Of a stretch of DNA of 64,000 bases, positions 51,843-60,001 are shown piece by piece; the stretch's first letter is position 1, and each line of letters starts with the position of its first letter. The translations under genes and the position numbers were made by a program. The DNA is taken from NCBI RefSeq assembly GCF_014268755.2, contig NZ_CP077093.1, positions 3,336,001 through 3,400,000 of the forward strand. Reading direction: 5' to 3'. The DNA comes from Pseudomonas vanderleydeniana. GTDB taxonomy: Bacteria > Pseudomonadota > Gammaproteobacteria > Pseudomonadales > Pseudomonadaceae. Below the pieces are notes generated by a model, which saw only the letters and a list, made by a program, of their open reading frames with translations, had not been told where the DNA came from and ran no database searches.

Positions 51843-52247
51843 ATGAAAACTGCCGTGCAACTGCTCCAGATGTACCTGGACTCCATTCAGAATCCCCGTG
51901 CCGCCGCCGCACTGTTCGCCCAGGACGGCGCCCTGGAAATTCCCTACCTGCAATCGCTGGGCATCACCAGCCGCGTCGAGGGCCCGGAACAGATCGAGGC
52001 GTTCATCGCCTCGCTGCTGAACAAGGTGCCGGACTTCAAGTTCCGCCGTGTCCGCTTCCTGATCGACACCCCCGAGCAAGCGTTCGCCGAGTACGACGTG
52101 GAAGCCCTGGTGCCGGCCACCGGGCGTATCTACCGCCAGTCCTACGCCGGCCGCCTGGTCGCCCGTGACGGCAAGATCCAGCTGCTGCGCGAGTCGATGG
52201 ACACCGTTGCCGCCGCTACGGCCTTCGCACCCAGCGACGCGGCCTGA
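51843..52247 (+). CDS. SnoaL-like nuclear transport factor 2 protein
   Basis: 134 residues from the ATG at 51843 (ribosome site AAGGACACCTCCC). MKTAVQLLQMYLDSIQNPRAAAALFAQDGALEIPYL and GPEQIEAFIASLLNKVPDF, AFAEYDVEALVPATGRIYRQSYAGRLVARDGKI show the NTF2-like fold of SnoaL/ketosteroid isomerase-like proteins. It has no signal peptide, unlike the one at 11847. It forms an operon with the ABM gene. The substrate is unknown. Confidence 0.85.
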   Translation: MKTAVQLLQMYLDSIQNPRAAAALFAQDGALEIPYLQSLGITSRVEGPEQIEAFIASLLNKVPDFKFRRVRFLIDTPEQAFAEYDVEALVPATGRIYRQSYAGRLVARDGKIQLLRESMDTVAAATAFAPSDAA

Positions 52248-52275
52248 TCACCTTTTCGAGACCTGGAGAATGACC

Positions 52276-52656
52276 ATGCAAACCTTTCAGAAAGACGCTG
52301 CATCCGACCACGACAAGACCCTGCCGACCCAGATCCTGGTCAGCGCCTACTACCGGGTACACCCCGATGACCGGCAGACCTTCATCGATGCGGTGATTCC
52401 GGAAATGCTCGCGGCCCAGAAGCTGCCCGGCTGCATCTACTACGCCTTTGCCCAGGACCTGAGCAACCCGAACACCTTCCACCTGACCGAAGGCTGGGCC
52501 GACGAGGCCGCCTATGAGCGGCATGAGCACTCGGAAACCTTCCTGCACGCGCTCGCCACGGTCGTCAGGGAAGTGCGGATCCTCGACCGCGAGGGCATTC
52601 GCTACGACGTTGCCAAGCAGCACATCGACGACCCGCGTGGCAAGGTCGCGCAATAA
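52276..52656 (+). CDS. antibiotic biosynthesis monooxygenase (ABM) family protein
   Basis: 126 residues from the ATG at 52276 (GGAG 7 bp upstream). ILVSAYYRVHPDDRQTFIDAVIPEMLAAQKLPGCIYYAFAQDLSNPNTFHLTEGWADEAAYERHEHSETFLHAL is the dimeric alpha+beta barrel ABM domain with the conserved WxDEAAYERH segment. Such proteins are cofactor-free monooxygenases or heme-binding relatives; the substrate is unknown. It pairs with the SnoaL-like gene, possibly in a small-molecule detoxification step controlled by the upstream LysR. Confidence 0.88.
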   Translation: MQTFQKDAASDHDKTLPTQILVSAYYRVHPDDRQTFIDAVIPEMLAAQKLPGCIYYAFAQDLSNPNTFHLTEGWADEAAYERHEHSETFLHALATVVREVRILDREGIRYDVAKQHIDDPRGKVAQ

Positions 52657-52728
52657 TCACGTTCCCCTTCGGACCCGCTGCGGCTGCACCGGCAGGATCA
52701 TCTGGATCCCGCCGGCGCGGCCTTAGTT

Positions 52729-52753
52729 TTTTCCTGTTCAAGGTACAGGAAAA
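52729..52753. promoter_or_regulatory. inverted repeat before the aldehyde dehydrogenase gene
   Basis: TTTTCCTGT (52729-52737) and ACAGGAAAA (52745-52753) form a perfect 9-bp inverted repeat with a 7-bp spacer. It lies 117 bp upstream of the dehydrogenase start and 72 bp after the ABM stop. It may be an operator, or a terminator for the ABM gene since it has a T run on its left only. Confidence 0.45.
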
Positions 52754-52869
52754 TGCTGGTTTCGCAGCGCCTGGGGGCCAACCAGAATGCACTCCACCGC
52801 CGCAAGCCCGTCAGGTGACGGCACCGGCCAAACAACAACAGACCGCCTCGACGGTCGCTTGGAGTGCGT

Positions 52870-54363
52870 ATGAACGACCTCAACTATTGGCAACAGCGGG
52901 CCGCCGGCCTGAGCTTTCGTGACAAGGCACTGATCGATGGCCGCCAGGTCAGCGCGGCCGGCCAGGCCACGTTCGATGCCATCAACCCGGCCACCCGGCA
53001 GTTGCTCGCCCGTGTGGCCTCCTGTGGCCAGGCCGAGGTCGATCTGGCGGTCGGCAGTGCCCGTCGTGCCTTCGAGCAGGGCCCCTGGGCCCGCATGGCA
53101 CCGGGTGAGCGAAAGAAGGTGCTGCTGCGCCTGGCCGAACGGATCATGGCCCACCGCGAAGAGCTGGCACTGCTCGATTCGCTGAACATGGGCAAGCCGG
53201 TCATGGATGCCTACAACATCGACGTACCGGGCTCGGCGCACGTCTTCGCCTGGTATGGCGAGGCGCTCGACAAGCTGTATGACCAGGTCGCGCCGACCGC
53301 GCCCAACGTGCTGGCGACCATCACCCGCGAGGCCCTGGGCGTGGTGGCGGCGGTGGTGCCGTGGAACTTCCCGCTCGACATGGCCGCCTGGAAACTGGCC
53401 CCGGCGCTGGCGGCCGGTAACAGCGTGGTGCTCAAGCCGGCCGAGCAATCGCCGTTTTCCGCCCTGCGCCTGGCCGAGTTGGCCCTGGAGGCCGGGCTGC
53501 CGGAAGGCGTGCTCAACGTGGTCCCGGGCCTGGGCGAGAACGCCGGGCGGGCACTGGGCCTGCACCCGGACGTGGACTGCCTGGTGTTCACCGGCTCGAC
53601 CCAGGTCGGCAAGTACTTCATGCAGTATTCCGCGCAGTCGAACCTCAAGCAGGTGTGGCTGGAGTGCGGTGGCAAGAGCGCCAACCTGGTGTTCGACGAC
53701 TGCCAGGACCTGGACCTGGCGGCGGAGAAGGCCGCGTTCGGGATCTTCTTCAACCAGGGCGAGGTGTGTTCGGCCAACTCGCGCCTGTACGTGCAGCGCT
53801 CGATTCACGACGAGTTCGTCGAGCGCCTGCAGGCCAAGGCCCGCCAGTGGTTGCCCGGCAATCCCCTGGACCCGGCCAGCCGTGCCGGGGCCATCGTCGA
53901 CGGCGAGCAGAGTGCGCGCATTGTCCAGGCCATCGACCAGGCACGGGAGGAGGGCGCACGACTGGTGTGTGGCGGCCGGCGCCTGACCTTTGGCGGTTCG
54001 GACAACTTCATCGAGCCGACCGTCTTCACGAACGTCGACAGCCGCATGAGCCTGGCGCGCGAGGAGATCTTCGGTCCGGTGCTGGCGGTCAGTGCGTTCG
54101 ATACCGAGGAACAGGCCGTGAGCCTGGCCAACGACAGCCTCTACGCCCTGGCGGCCTCGGTCTGGAGTGATGACCTCAACCGTGCCCACCGTGTCGCGCG
54201 GGCACTCAAGGCCGGTACGGTGTCGGTCAATACGGTCGATGCGCTGGATGTCACCGTGCCGTTCGGTGGCGGCAAGCAATCGGGCTTTGGCCGCGACCTG
54301 TCGCTGCATTCGTTCGACAAGTACACCCAGCTCAAGACCACCTGGTTCCAGCTGCGCGGCTGA
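52870..54363 (+). CDS. aldehyde dehydrogenase (PuuC-like)
   Basis: 497 residues from the ATG at 52870. Cofactor and catalytic elements are intact: VVPWNFPLDMAAWKLAPALAAGNSVVLKPAEQSP, FTGSTQVGKYFMQYSAQSNLK, catalytic Glu in LECGGKSANLVF (about residue 265) and catalytic Cys in FNQGEVCSANSRLYV (about residue 299). Sequence style is that of the PuuC gamma-glutamyl-aminobutyraldehyde dehydrogenases. It probably oxidises an aminoaldehyde from the pathway downstream. A GC-rich hairpin follows at 54373. Confidence 0.92.
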   Translation: MNDLNYWQQRAAGLSFRDKALIDGRQVSAAGQATFDAINPATRQLLARVASCGQAEVDLAVGSARRAFEQGPWARMAPGERKKVLLRLAERIMAHREELALLDSLNMGKPVMDAYNIDVPGSAHVFAWYGEALDKLYDQVAPTAPNVLATITREALGVVAAVVPWNFPLDMAAWKLAPALAAGNSVVLKPAEQSPFSALRLAELALEAGLPEGVLNVVPGLGENAGRALGLHPDVDCLVFTGSTQVGKYFMQYSAQSNLKQVWLECGGKSANLVFDDCQDLDLAAEKAAFGIFFNQGEVCSANSRLYVQRSIHDEFVERLQAKARQWLPGNPLDPASRAGAIVDGEQSARIVQAIDQAREEGARLVCGGRRLTFGGSDNFIEPTVFTNVDSRMSLAREEIFGPVLAVSAFDTEEQAVSLANDSLYALAASVWSDDLNRAHRVARALKAGTVSVNTVDALDVTVPFGGGKQSGFGRDLSLHSFDKYTQLKTTWFQLRG

Positions 54364-54372
54364 CAGACCAAT

Positions 54373-54403
54373 CGGGGCGCGGCGAGGTGTCGCCGTCGCC
54401 CCG
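54373..54403. terminator. GC-rich hairpin after the aldehyde dehydrogenase
   Basis: CGGGGCG (54373-54379) pairs with CGCCCCG (54397-54403), with an inner GGCGA and TCGCC stem. There is no clear T run, so it may attenuate rather than fully terminate. The stretch 54404-54682 beyond it is AT-rich (TTTATATTTTT, CCATATATTT) and gene-free, and likely holds the transporter promoter. Confidence 0.5.
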
Positions 54404-54682
54404 GTCGTCATGCTGTCTTCGCATGGTTCGGGAGAGAGGCCGCCATGCACTTTCTCTGCCGCCAATGAACTTTCGTGACTGACCTTTATATTTTTCCTAT
54501 ATCCCCTCCATATATTTGATGCTTTCGTCCAAGGCACGCCTGGGTGAGTATTAACGGCAACACAGCGACAACTTGCCGCCGGCTCTTTCGAAGCGGGCGC
54601 GATGCAATCCTTTTTTGGCCCATGGCCGGTACTGCCAGATAAATAACAAACAACCCAACAGGCAGCGGGAGTGCGTTCCATC

Positions 54683-55672
54683 ATGTCAATGACCTTGCAT
54701 AAAGTTTCCTTTCATAAAACCCTTCTGGCCACGGCGCTGGTCGTGGGCACGGCCGGTGTTGCCGAGGCGGGCACGCTGTCCATCGGCCACACCACCTGGG
54801 TCGGCTATGGCACGTTGTACCTGGCCCGGGACCTGGGCTACTTCAAGGAGCAGGGACTGGACGTCAACTTGACCACCATGGAAGAAGCGTCGATGTACAT
54901 GGCCGCCCAGGCCTCGGGCAAGCTGTCGGGCTCGGCCTCGACCATCGATGAAGTCCTCAAGTACCGCAGCAAGGACTTCTGTTTCCGCGCGGTCGCCGCC
55001 CTCGATGAAAGCCACGGCGGCGACGGCGTGCTGGTGGGCAAGGACGTTGCCAGCCTCAAGGAACTCAAGGGCAAGTCGGTGGCCGTGAACGAAGGTTCGG
55101 TGTCACAGTTCTGGCTGTCGTACCTGCTCAAGCAGAACGGCATGAGCATGGCGGACCTCGATGTGCAGAACATGACTGCCGACGATGCCGCCACGGCCTT
55201 CATCGCCGGCCGCGTTCCGGCGGCGGTGACCTGGGAGCCGCACCTGTCGCTGGTACGCGAGAAGGGCCAGGGCAAGGTCCTGGTCGACAGCAGCGCCACG
55301 CCAGGCGTGATCGTCGACGTGGTTGCGCTGTCCTGCGATGTGATCGACCGGCAGCCCGATGACGTGAAGGCACTGGTCAAGGGCTTGTACAAGGCCGTGC
55401 AGTACACCCATGACCATCCGGAAGAGGCCTACAAGATCATGGCCAAGGGTGTCGGTGGCTACCTGGCCGATCCCAAGGAGCTGGCCGCGGCCGCCAAGGG
55501 CGTGCGCTTCTATGACCAGGCCATGAGCGAGGCACTGCTCGGCACGCCCGGCAAGCAGGGTGACATCGCCGGCATCATCCGCCTGGCCGACGACACCTGG
55601 AGCAGCCTGCAGAACAAGACCCTGGACGTTTCCTACGGCGACCTGGTCGACACCCGTTTCGTGAAGCAATAA
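54683..55672 (+). CDS. ABC transporter substrate-binding protein (NitT/TauT type)
   Basis: About 329 residues from the ATG at 54683 (GGGAG 11 bp upstream; GTG 54671 is alternative). A signal peptide (LLATALVVGTAGVAEAGTLS) precedes a class of periplasmic binding domain as in SsuA/TauA/ThiY: HTTWVGYGTLYLARDLGYFKEQGLDVNLTTMEEASMYMAAQASGKLSGSASTIDEVL. It is the first gene of the ABC operon. The ligand is unknown; context suggests a nitrogenous compound. Confidence 0.9.
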   Translation: MSMTLHKVSFHKTLLATALVVGTAGVAEAGTLSIGHTTWVGYGTLYLARDLGYFKEQGLDVNLTTMEEASMYMAAQASGKLSGSASTIDEVLKYRSKDFCFRAVAALDESHGGDGVLVGKDVASLKELKGKSVAVNEGSVSQFWLSYLLKQNGMSMADLDVQNMTADDAATAFIAGRVPAAVTWEPHLSLVREKGQGKVLVDSSATPGVIVDVVALSCDVIDRQPDDVKALVKGLYKAVQYTHDHPEEAYKIMAKGVGGYLADPKELAAAAKGVRFYDQAMSEALLGTPGKQGDIAGIIRLADDTWSSLQNKTLDVSYGDLVDTRFVKQ

Positions 55673-55686
55673 GGCGGAGGCTCCCG

Positions 55687-56490
55687 ATGATCGATCGTCA
55701 ATCATGGGTCAGCCGCTGCCTGACCCCGAAAGTCGAGCTGCCGACGGCCCTGGTGTTCAGCACCAGTGCGCTGGGTTGGCTGCTGGTGTTCGGCCTGTGG
55801 GCCGGGCTGTCCTACGGCGGCGTGGTACCGTCGATGTTCCTGCCCACGCCGGGGGCGGTGGTCGAGGCGGGCCTGCGCCTGGCCGGCGATGGCACCCTGG
55901 GCAAGCACGTGCTGGCCAGCGTCGAGGTGGTGCTGATCGGCTTTGCCGTGTCCTCGCTGGTCGCCGTGCCGCTGGGGCTGCTGATGGGCAGTTTCCGGGT
56001 GGTGCAGGCGTTCCTCGAGCCGCTGGTGAACTTCATCCGCTACCTGCCGGTGACTTCGTTCGTGCCGCTGTTCATCCTCTGGATCGGCATCGGCCTGGAG
56101 CAGCGGGTCGCGGTGATCATCTTCGGCACCTTCTTCCAGCAACTGGTGATGGTCGCCGACGTGTCCAAGGGCGTTTCCAAGGACCTGATCAATGCCTCCT
56201 ACACCCTCGGTTCCTCGCGTCGTGACGTGATCCTGCACGTGCTCGGCCCGGCGTCCTTGCCGGGTGTGCTCGATACCCTGCGGGTCACCATGGGCTGGGC
56301 CTGGACCTACCTGGTCGTTGCCGAACTGGTCGCGGCGTCCAGCGGCCTCGGCTACATCAGCCTCAAGGCCATGCGCGGCTTCCAGGTCGACGTGATTTTC
56401 CTCGCTATCGCGGTTATCGGCCTGCTGGGCCTGCTGACCGATCAACTGTTTCGCGTGCTTCGGCTCAAGGTGGTGTCATGGGCGCAGTAA
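55687..56490 (+). CDS. ABC transporter permease (NitT/TauT type)
   Basis: 267 residues, about six membrane helices. The cytoplasmic EAA loop is clear: LINASYTLGSSRRDVILHVLGPASLPGVLDTLRVTMGWAWTYLVVAELVAASSGLG. It spans the inner membrane and pairs with the ATPase at 56478, whose start lies within its last codons (13-bp overlap). The start is 14 bp after the binding-protein stop. Confidence 0.93.
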   Translation: MIDRQSWVSRCLTPKVELPTALVFSTSALGWLLVFGLWAGLSYGGVVPSMFLPTPGAVVEAGLRLAGDGTLGKHVLASVEVVLIGFAVSSLVAVPLGLLMGSFRVVQAFLEPLVNFIRYLPVTSFVPLFILWIGIGLEQRVAVIIFGTFFQQLVMVADVSKGVSKDLINASYTLGSSRRDVILHVLGPASLPGVLDTLRVTMGWAWTYLVVAELVAASSGLGYISLKAMRGFQVDVIFLAIAVIGLLGLLTDQLFRVLRLKVVSWAQ

Positions 56491-57311
56491 CTGCAGTGCA
56501 AATGCCGGTCAATCCGGTCAGAAAACCAGAAACGACGCAGCCTCGGCTACAGGTGGATCAGGTCTGCCTGCGCTATCGCAGCTCCGACGGCAACACCTTC
56601 ACGGCGCTGGAAAACGTCTCGCTCAATGTGCCGGATCAACAATTCGCCGTGCTGGTGGGGCCGTCCGGCTGTGGCAAGTCGAGCCTGTTGTACCTGACGG
56701 CGGGGCTGGCCGAACCGACTTCCGGCAACATCCACGTCGGCGGGCAACGAGTGCGGGGCCCGGGCGCGGACCGCGGCATGGTGTTCCAGAGCTATACGCT
56801 GTTTCCCTGGCTCAGTGTGCGCGACAACATCGCCTTCGGTCTCAAGCGCAAGGGCATGGGCGCCCGGGAGCGCAAGGAGATCGTCGACTACTACCTCGAC
56901 GAAGTTGGCCTGACGGCCTTCGCCGAGCGTTATCCCAAGCAGCTCTCCGGCGGCATGATGCAACGGGTGGCGATTGCCCGGGCGCTGGCCAACGACCCGC
57001 AGATCCTGCTGATGGACGAGCCTTTCGGCGCCCTCGACAGCCAGACCCGCATGCAGATGCAGCAGCTGTTGCTGCGGGTCTGGGAGCACAGCAAGAAGAC
57101 CGTGGTGTTCGTCACCCACGACATCGACGAGGCCATTCTGCTCGGCGACCGGGTCTACGTGATGGGCGCCCGACCGGGGCGGATCAAGCGCGAACTCGAT
57201 GTGCCCATGCCGCGTCCGCGTGACATGGACATGGTGATGGAACGCGAATTCATCGAGATGAAGCGCGACATCCTCGGCCTGCTTCACGACGACTTGCAAG
57301 TTGCTCATTGA
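56478..57311 (+). CDS. ABC transporter ATP-binding protein (NitT/TauT type)
   Basis: 277 residues. Walker A GPSGCGKSSLLYLTAG, signature LSGGMMQRVAIARALANDPQ, Walker B ILLMDEPFGALDSQTR and the switch His in VFVTHDIDEAILLGDRVYVMG are all intact. It powers the uptake system with the permease and binding protein. A perfect terminator follows at 57317, so the operon ends here and the FMO cluster has its own start region. Confidence 0.94.
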   Translation: MGAVTAVQMPVNPVRKPETTQPRLQVDQVCLRYRSSDGNTFTALENVSLNVPDQQFAVLVGPSGCGKSSLLYLTAGLAEPTSGNIHVGGQRVRGPGADRGMVFQSYTLFPWLSVRDNIAFGLKRKGMGARERKEIVDYYLDEVGLTAFAERYPKQLSGGMMQRVAIARALANDPQILLMDEPFGALDSQTRMQMQQLLLRVWEHSKKTVVFVTHDIDEAILLGDRVYVMGARPGRIKRELDVPMPRPRDMDMVMEREFIEMKRDILGLLHDDLQVAH

Positions 57312-57316
57312 TGTTG

Positions 57317-57348
57317 AACTTCCAAGCCTGTTTTCAGGTTTGGAAGTT
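57317..57348 (+). terminator. rho-independent terminator after the ABC operon
   Basis: AACTTCCAAGCCTG (57317-57330) pairs with CAGGTTTGGAAGTT (57335-57348) around a TTTT loop, with one mismatch, followed by GTTCTATCC. The next 160 bp are AT-rich and gene-free, presumably the promoter for the monooxygenase cluster. Confidence 0.8.
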
Positions 57349-57514
57349 GTTCTATCCGAAGTTGAAACAGCCTGTCTGGCGATATCAGATAATTATGGTC
57401 AGGCACAAGCTTAATAATAATTTACCGATGACCAGGCGCTACTTAATCTGCTGCAACGGGCTAACAACTACTGTTCATTCAAATACACCAAAGCCCTGGT
57501 GAAGGATATAACTC

Positions 57515-58834
57515 ATGTCATTGGATAACATCGAAATCGATACCCTCGTGGTCGGCGCTGGCCAGGCCGGCGTAGCCATGAGCGAGCACTTGAGCGAGCA
57601 AGGCGTACCGCACCTGGTGCTGGAGCGCAATCGCATCGCCGAAGCCTGGCGCACCGGCCGCTGGGATTCGCTGGTTGCCAACGGCCCGGCCTGGCATGAC
57701 CGCTTCCCGGGGCTGCAATTCGACATCGACCCCGACGGCTTCGCCGGCAAGGAGCAGGTGGCCGCGTATTTCGAGGCCTACGCGAAAAAGATCAACGCGC
57801 CGATCCATACCGGCGTCACCGTCAAGCGGGTGACCCGCAACGCCGATTGCCCGGGCTTCACCGTGGAAACCTCCGAAGGCACCCTTCGTGCGCAGCGTGT
57901 GGTGGCGGCCACCGGTCCGTTCCAGAAACCAGTGATCCCGGCCATCGCGCCCAAGGACGAGCGTCTTTACCAGATCCACTCGGCGCAGTACTTCAACCCG
58001 CAGCAACTGCCTGAAGGCGCGGTGCTGGTGGTGGGGGCCGGTTCGTCGGGCGTACAGATCGCCGAAGAACTGCTGCGCGCCGGCAAGCAGGTCTACCTCT
58101 CCGTCGGCCCGCATGATCGTCCGCCGCGTGCCTACCGCAACCGCGACTTCTGCTGGTGGCTGGGCGTGCTCGGCCTGTGGGACACCGAGACCATGCAGGC
58201 GGGTCGCGAACACGTGACCATCGCCGTGAGCGGCGCCCGTGGCGGTCATACCGTGGATTTCCGTCGCCTGGCCCAGGCCGGCATGACCCTGGTCGGGCTG
58301 ACCGAGTCCTTCAACGAGAACACCGTGGTGTTCAAGCAGGACCTGGTCGAGAACCTCGCCAATGGCGATGAAAACTACCTTTCCCTGCTCGACGCTGCCG
58401 ATGCCTACATCGAGCGCAACGGCCTGGACCTGCCGCTGGAGCCGAGTGCCCGTGAGCGCGTCGCCGACTCGCCGTGCATCAGCCAGCCGCTGCGTGAGCT
58501 GAACCTGGCCGAAGCCGGCGTCAACTCGATCATCTGGGCCACCGGCTACGCGGTGGACTACAACTGGCTGCAGGTCGATGCCTTCGACGCCAAGGGCAAG
58601 CCCCAGCACCAGCGCGGCGTCGGCAAGGAACCGGGCATCTATTTCGTTGGCCTGCCATGGCTATCGCGTCGTGGTTCGGCGTTCATCTGGGGTGTGTGGC
58701 ACGACGCCCGGCACGTGGCCTGCCACATCGCCACCCAGCGCGGCTACCAGCACTACGAGGATGCGGGCCAGCGCCGGGCCGCCAGCGTCAGGCCGCTCGC
58801 CAGCGCCCCGGCCGCGAAGGTCGCCACCGCCTGA
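57515..58834 (+). CDS. flavin-containing monooxygenase
   Basis: 439 residues. Two Rossmann dinucleotide motifs: VVGAGQAGVAMSEHL (FAD, about residues 13-27) and VVGAGSSGVQIAEELL (NADPH, about 171-186). WDSLVANGPAWHDRFPGLQF, the HSAQYFNP element and the late ATGYAVDYNW are those of the FMO/CzcO/ArsO-like group. It inserts oxygen into an amine or sulphur/carbonyl substrate. It starts the FMO-Rid-DUF1028-ArgE row. Confidence 0.9.
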   Translation: MSLDNIEIDTLVVGAGQAGVAMSEHLSEQGVPHLVLERNRIAEAWRTGRWDSLVANGPAWHDRFPGLQFDIDPDGFAGKEQVAAYFEAYAKKINAPIHTGVTVKRVTRNADCPGFTVETSEGTLRAQRVVAATGPFQKPVIPAIAPKDERLYQIHSAQYFNPQQLPEGAVLVVGAGSSGVQIAEELLRAGKQVYLSVGPHDRPPRAYRNRDFCWWLGVLGLWDTETMQAGREHVTIAVSGARGGHTVDFRRLAQAGMTLVGLTESFNENTVVFKQDLVENLANGDENYLSLLDAADAYIERNGLDLPLEPSARERVADSPCISQPLRELNLAEAGVNSIIWATGYAVDYNWLQVDAFDAKGKPQHQRGVGKEPGIYFVGLPWLSRRGSAFIWGVWHDARHVACHIATQRGYQHYEDAGQRRAASVRPLASAPAAKVATA

Positions 58835-58893
58835 TCATTCTCCCCAAGAGGGCGCGGTTGCAGTCCGCGCCCCGCATTCAAGGAAACCTCGCC

Positions 58894-59310
58894 ATGGCTA
58901 CACCGACCCACACCCGTATCCGCATGTTCAACACCAAGGAAACCTACCCCAACCAGACCCTGGACAACGACCTGTGCCAGGCCGTGCGCGCTGGCAACAC
59001 CGTGTATGTGCGCGGCCAGGTCGGCACCGACTTCGCCGGCAACCTGGTGGGCCTGGGCGATCCGGCCGCGCAGGCCGAGCAGGCGATGAAGAACGTCAAG
59101 CAACTGCTGGAAGAGGCCGGCAGCGACCTGTCGCATATCGTCAAGACCACCACCTACATCATCGACCCGCGCTACCGCGAGCCGGTCTATCGCGAGGTCG
59201 GCAAGTGGCTCAAGGGTGTGTTTCCGATCTCCACCGGGCTGGTGGTCTCGGGCCTGGCCCAGCCGCAATGGCTGATGGAAATCGACGTGATCGCCGTTAT
59301 TCCGGACTGA
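58894..59310 (+). CDS. Rid (YjgF/YER057c) family protein lacking the catalytic Arg
   Basis: 138 residues from the ATG at 58894. GDPAAQAEQAMKNVKQLLEEAGSDLSHIVKTTTYIIDPRYREPVYREVGKWLKGVFP is the Rid fold. In RidA the imine-hydrolysing Arg stands in a PAR(S/T)CV segment; here the corresponding piece is PISTGLVVSGLAQPQWLMEIDVIAV, without Arg. That places it in the Rid groups not expected to be classical imine deaminases, several of which sit with flavin monooxygenases. It is in the catabolic row between FMO and DUF1028. Confidence 0.9.
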   Translation: MATPTHTRIRMFNTKETYPNQTLDNDLCQAVRAGNTVYVRGQVGTDFAGNLVGLGDPAAQAEQAMKNVKQLLEEAGSDLSHIVKTTTYIIDPRYREPVYREVGKWLKGVFPISTGLVVSGLAQPQWLMEIDVIAVIPD

Positions 59311-59323
59311 CAGGAGCCTTGCC

Positions 59324-60001
59324 ATGACCTTTTCCATCGTCGCCCGCTGCGAAAGCACCGGCCAGTTCGGCATCGCCATCAGTTCGTCGAGCATTGCCGT
59401 GGGCGCGCGTTGTCCCTGGCTGCGCCCCGGCGTGGGCGCGGTGGCCTCGCAGAACATCACCTTGCCGGCGCTGGGGCCGGAAACCCTGGACGAACTCGAG
59501 CAGGGGCTTTCTCCTGCCCAGGCGCTGGACCGGGTGCTGACGCGCAACGGCTACAGCCAGTACCGGCAGATCACCGTCATCGACCACCTGGGCCGCACCG
59601 CGCACTTCAGCGGCAGTGAAACCCTCGGCGTGAACAACGCCGTGAGCGGCGAACAGTGCGTGGCCGCCGGCAACATGCTGGCCAGCCCGACGGTGATCGA
59701 GGCGATGGTCCGCGCTTTCGAACAGGCCGAGGGGCAGTTGGCCGATCGCCTGCTGGCGGCCATGCAGGCCGGGGTGGGTGAGGGCGGTGAAGCAGGTCCG
59801 GTGCATTCGGCGGCGCTGGTGGTGGTGGGCGAGCTGCTCTGGCCGATCGTCAACCTGCGGGTCGATTGGGCCGATCAGGACCCGATCGGTGAGCTGGGCC
59901 AGCTGTGGCAAGCCTATCGCCCGCAGATGCAGGACTACATCGACCGCGCCCTGGAGCCTTCGCGGGCGCCCGGCTATGGCGTGCCGGGGGATGACCGATG
60001 A
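59324..60001 (+). CDS. DUF1028 protein (Ntn-hydrolase-like)
   Basis: 225 residues. The N-terminus MTFSIVARCESTGQFGIAISSSSIAVGARCPWLRPGVGAVASQNITLP is the DUF1028 signature, and the ordered strand layout suggests an N-terminal nucleophile hydrolase-like fold. The enzymatic role is not established. It overlaps the ArgE-like gene by 4 bp. DUF1028, M20 amidohydrolase, FMO and Rid genes recurrently cluster, which points to one pathway. Confidence 0.85.
   Translation: MTFSIVARCESTGQFGIAISSSSIAVGARCPWLRPGVGAVASQNITLPALGPETLDELEQGLSPAQALDRVLTRNGYSQYRQITVIDHLGRTAHFSGSETLGVNNAVSGEQCVAAGNMLASPTVIEAMVRAFEQAEGQLADRLLAAMQAGVGEGGEAGPVHSAALVVVGELLWPIVNLRVDWADQDPIGELGQLWQAYRPQMQDYIDRALEPSRAPGYGVPGDDR

Noticed and set aside
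54480..54680. possible sigma-54 promoter before the ABC operon
   Set aside because: GG and GC elements are present, but not with the N10 spacing a -24/-12 promoter needs.
52738..54684. 648-residue open frame on the minus strand
   Set aside because: It is antisense of the aldehyde dehydrogenase gene, has no ribosome site and a low-complexity His/Arg/Gly-rich product.
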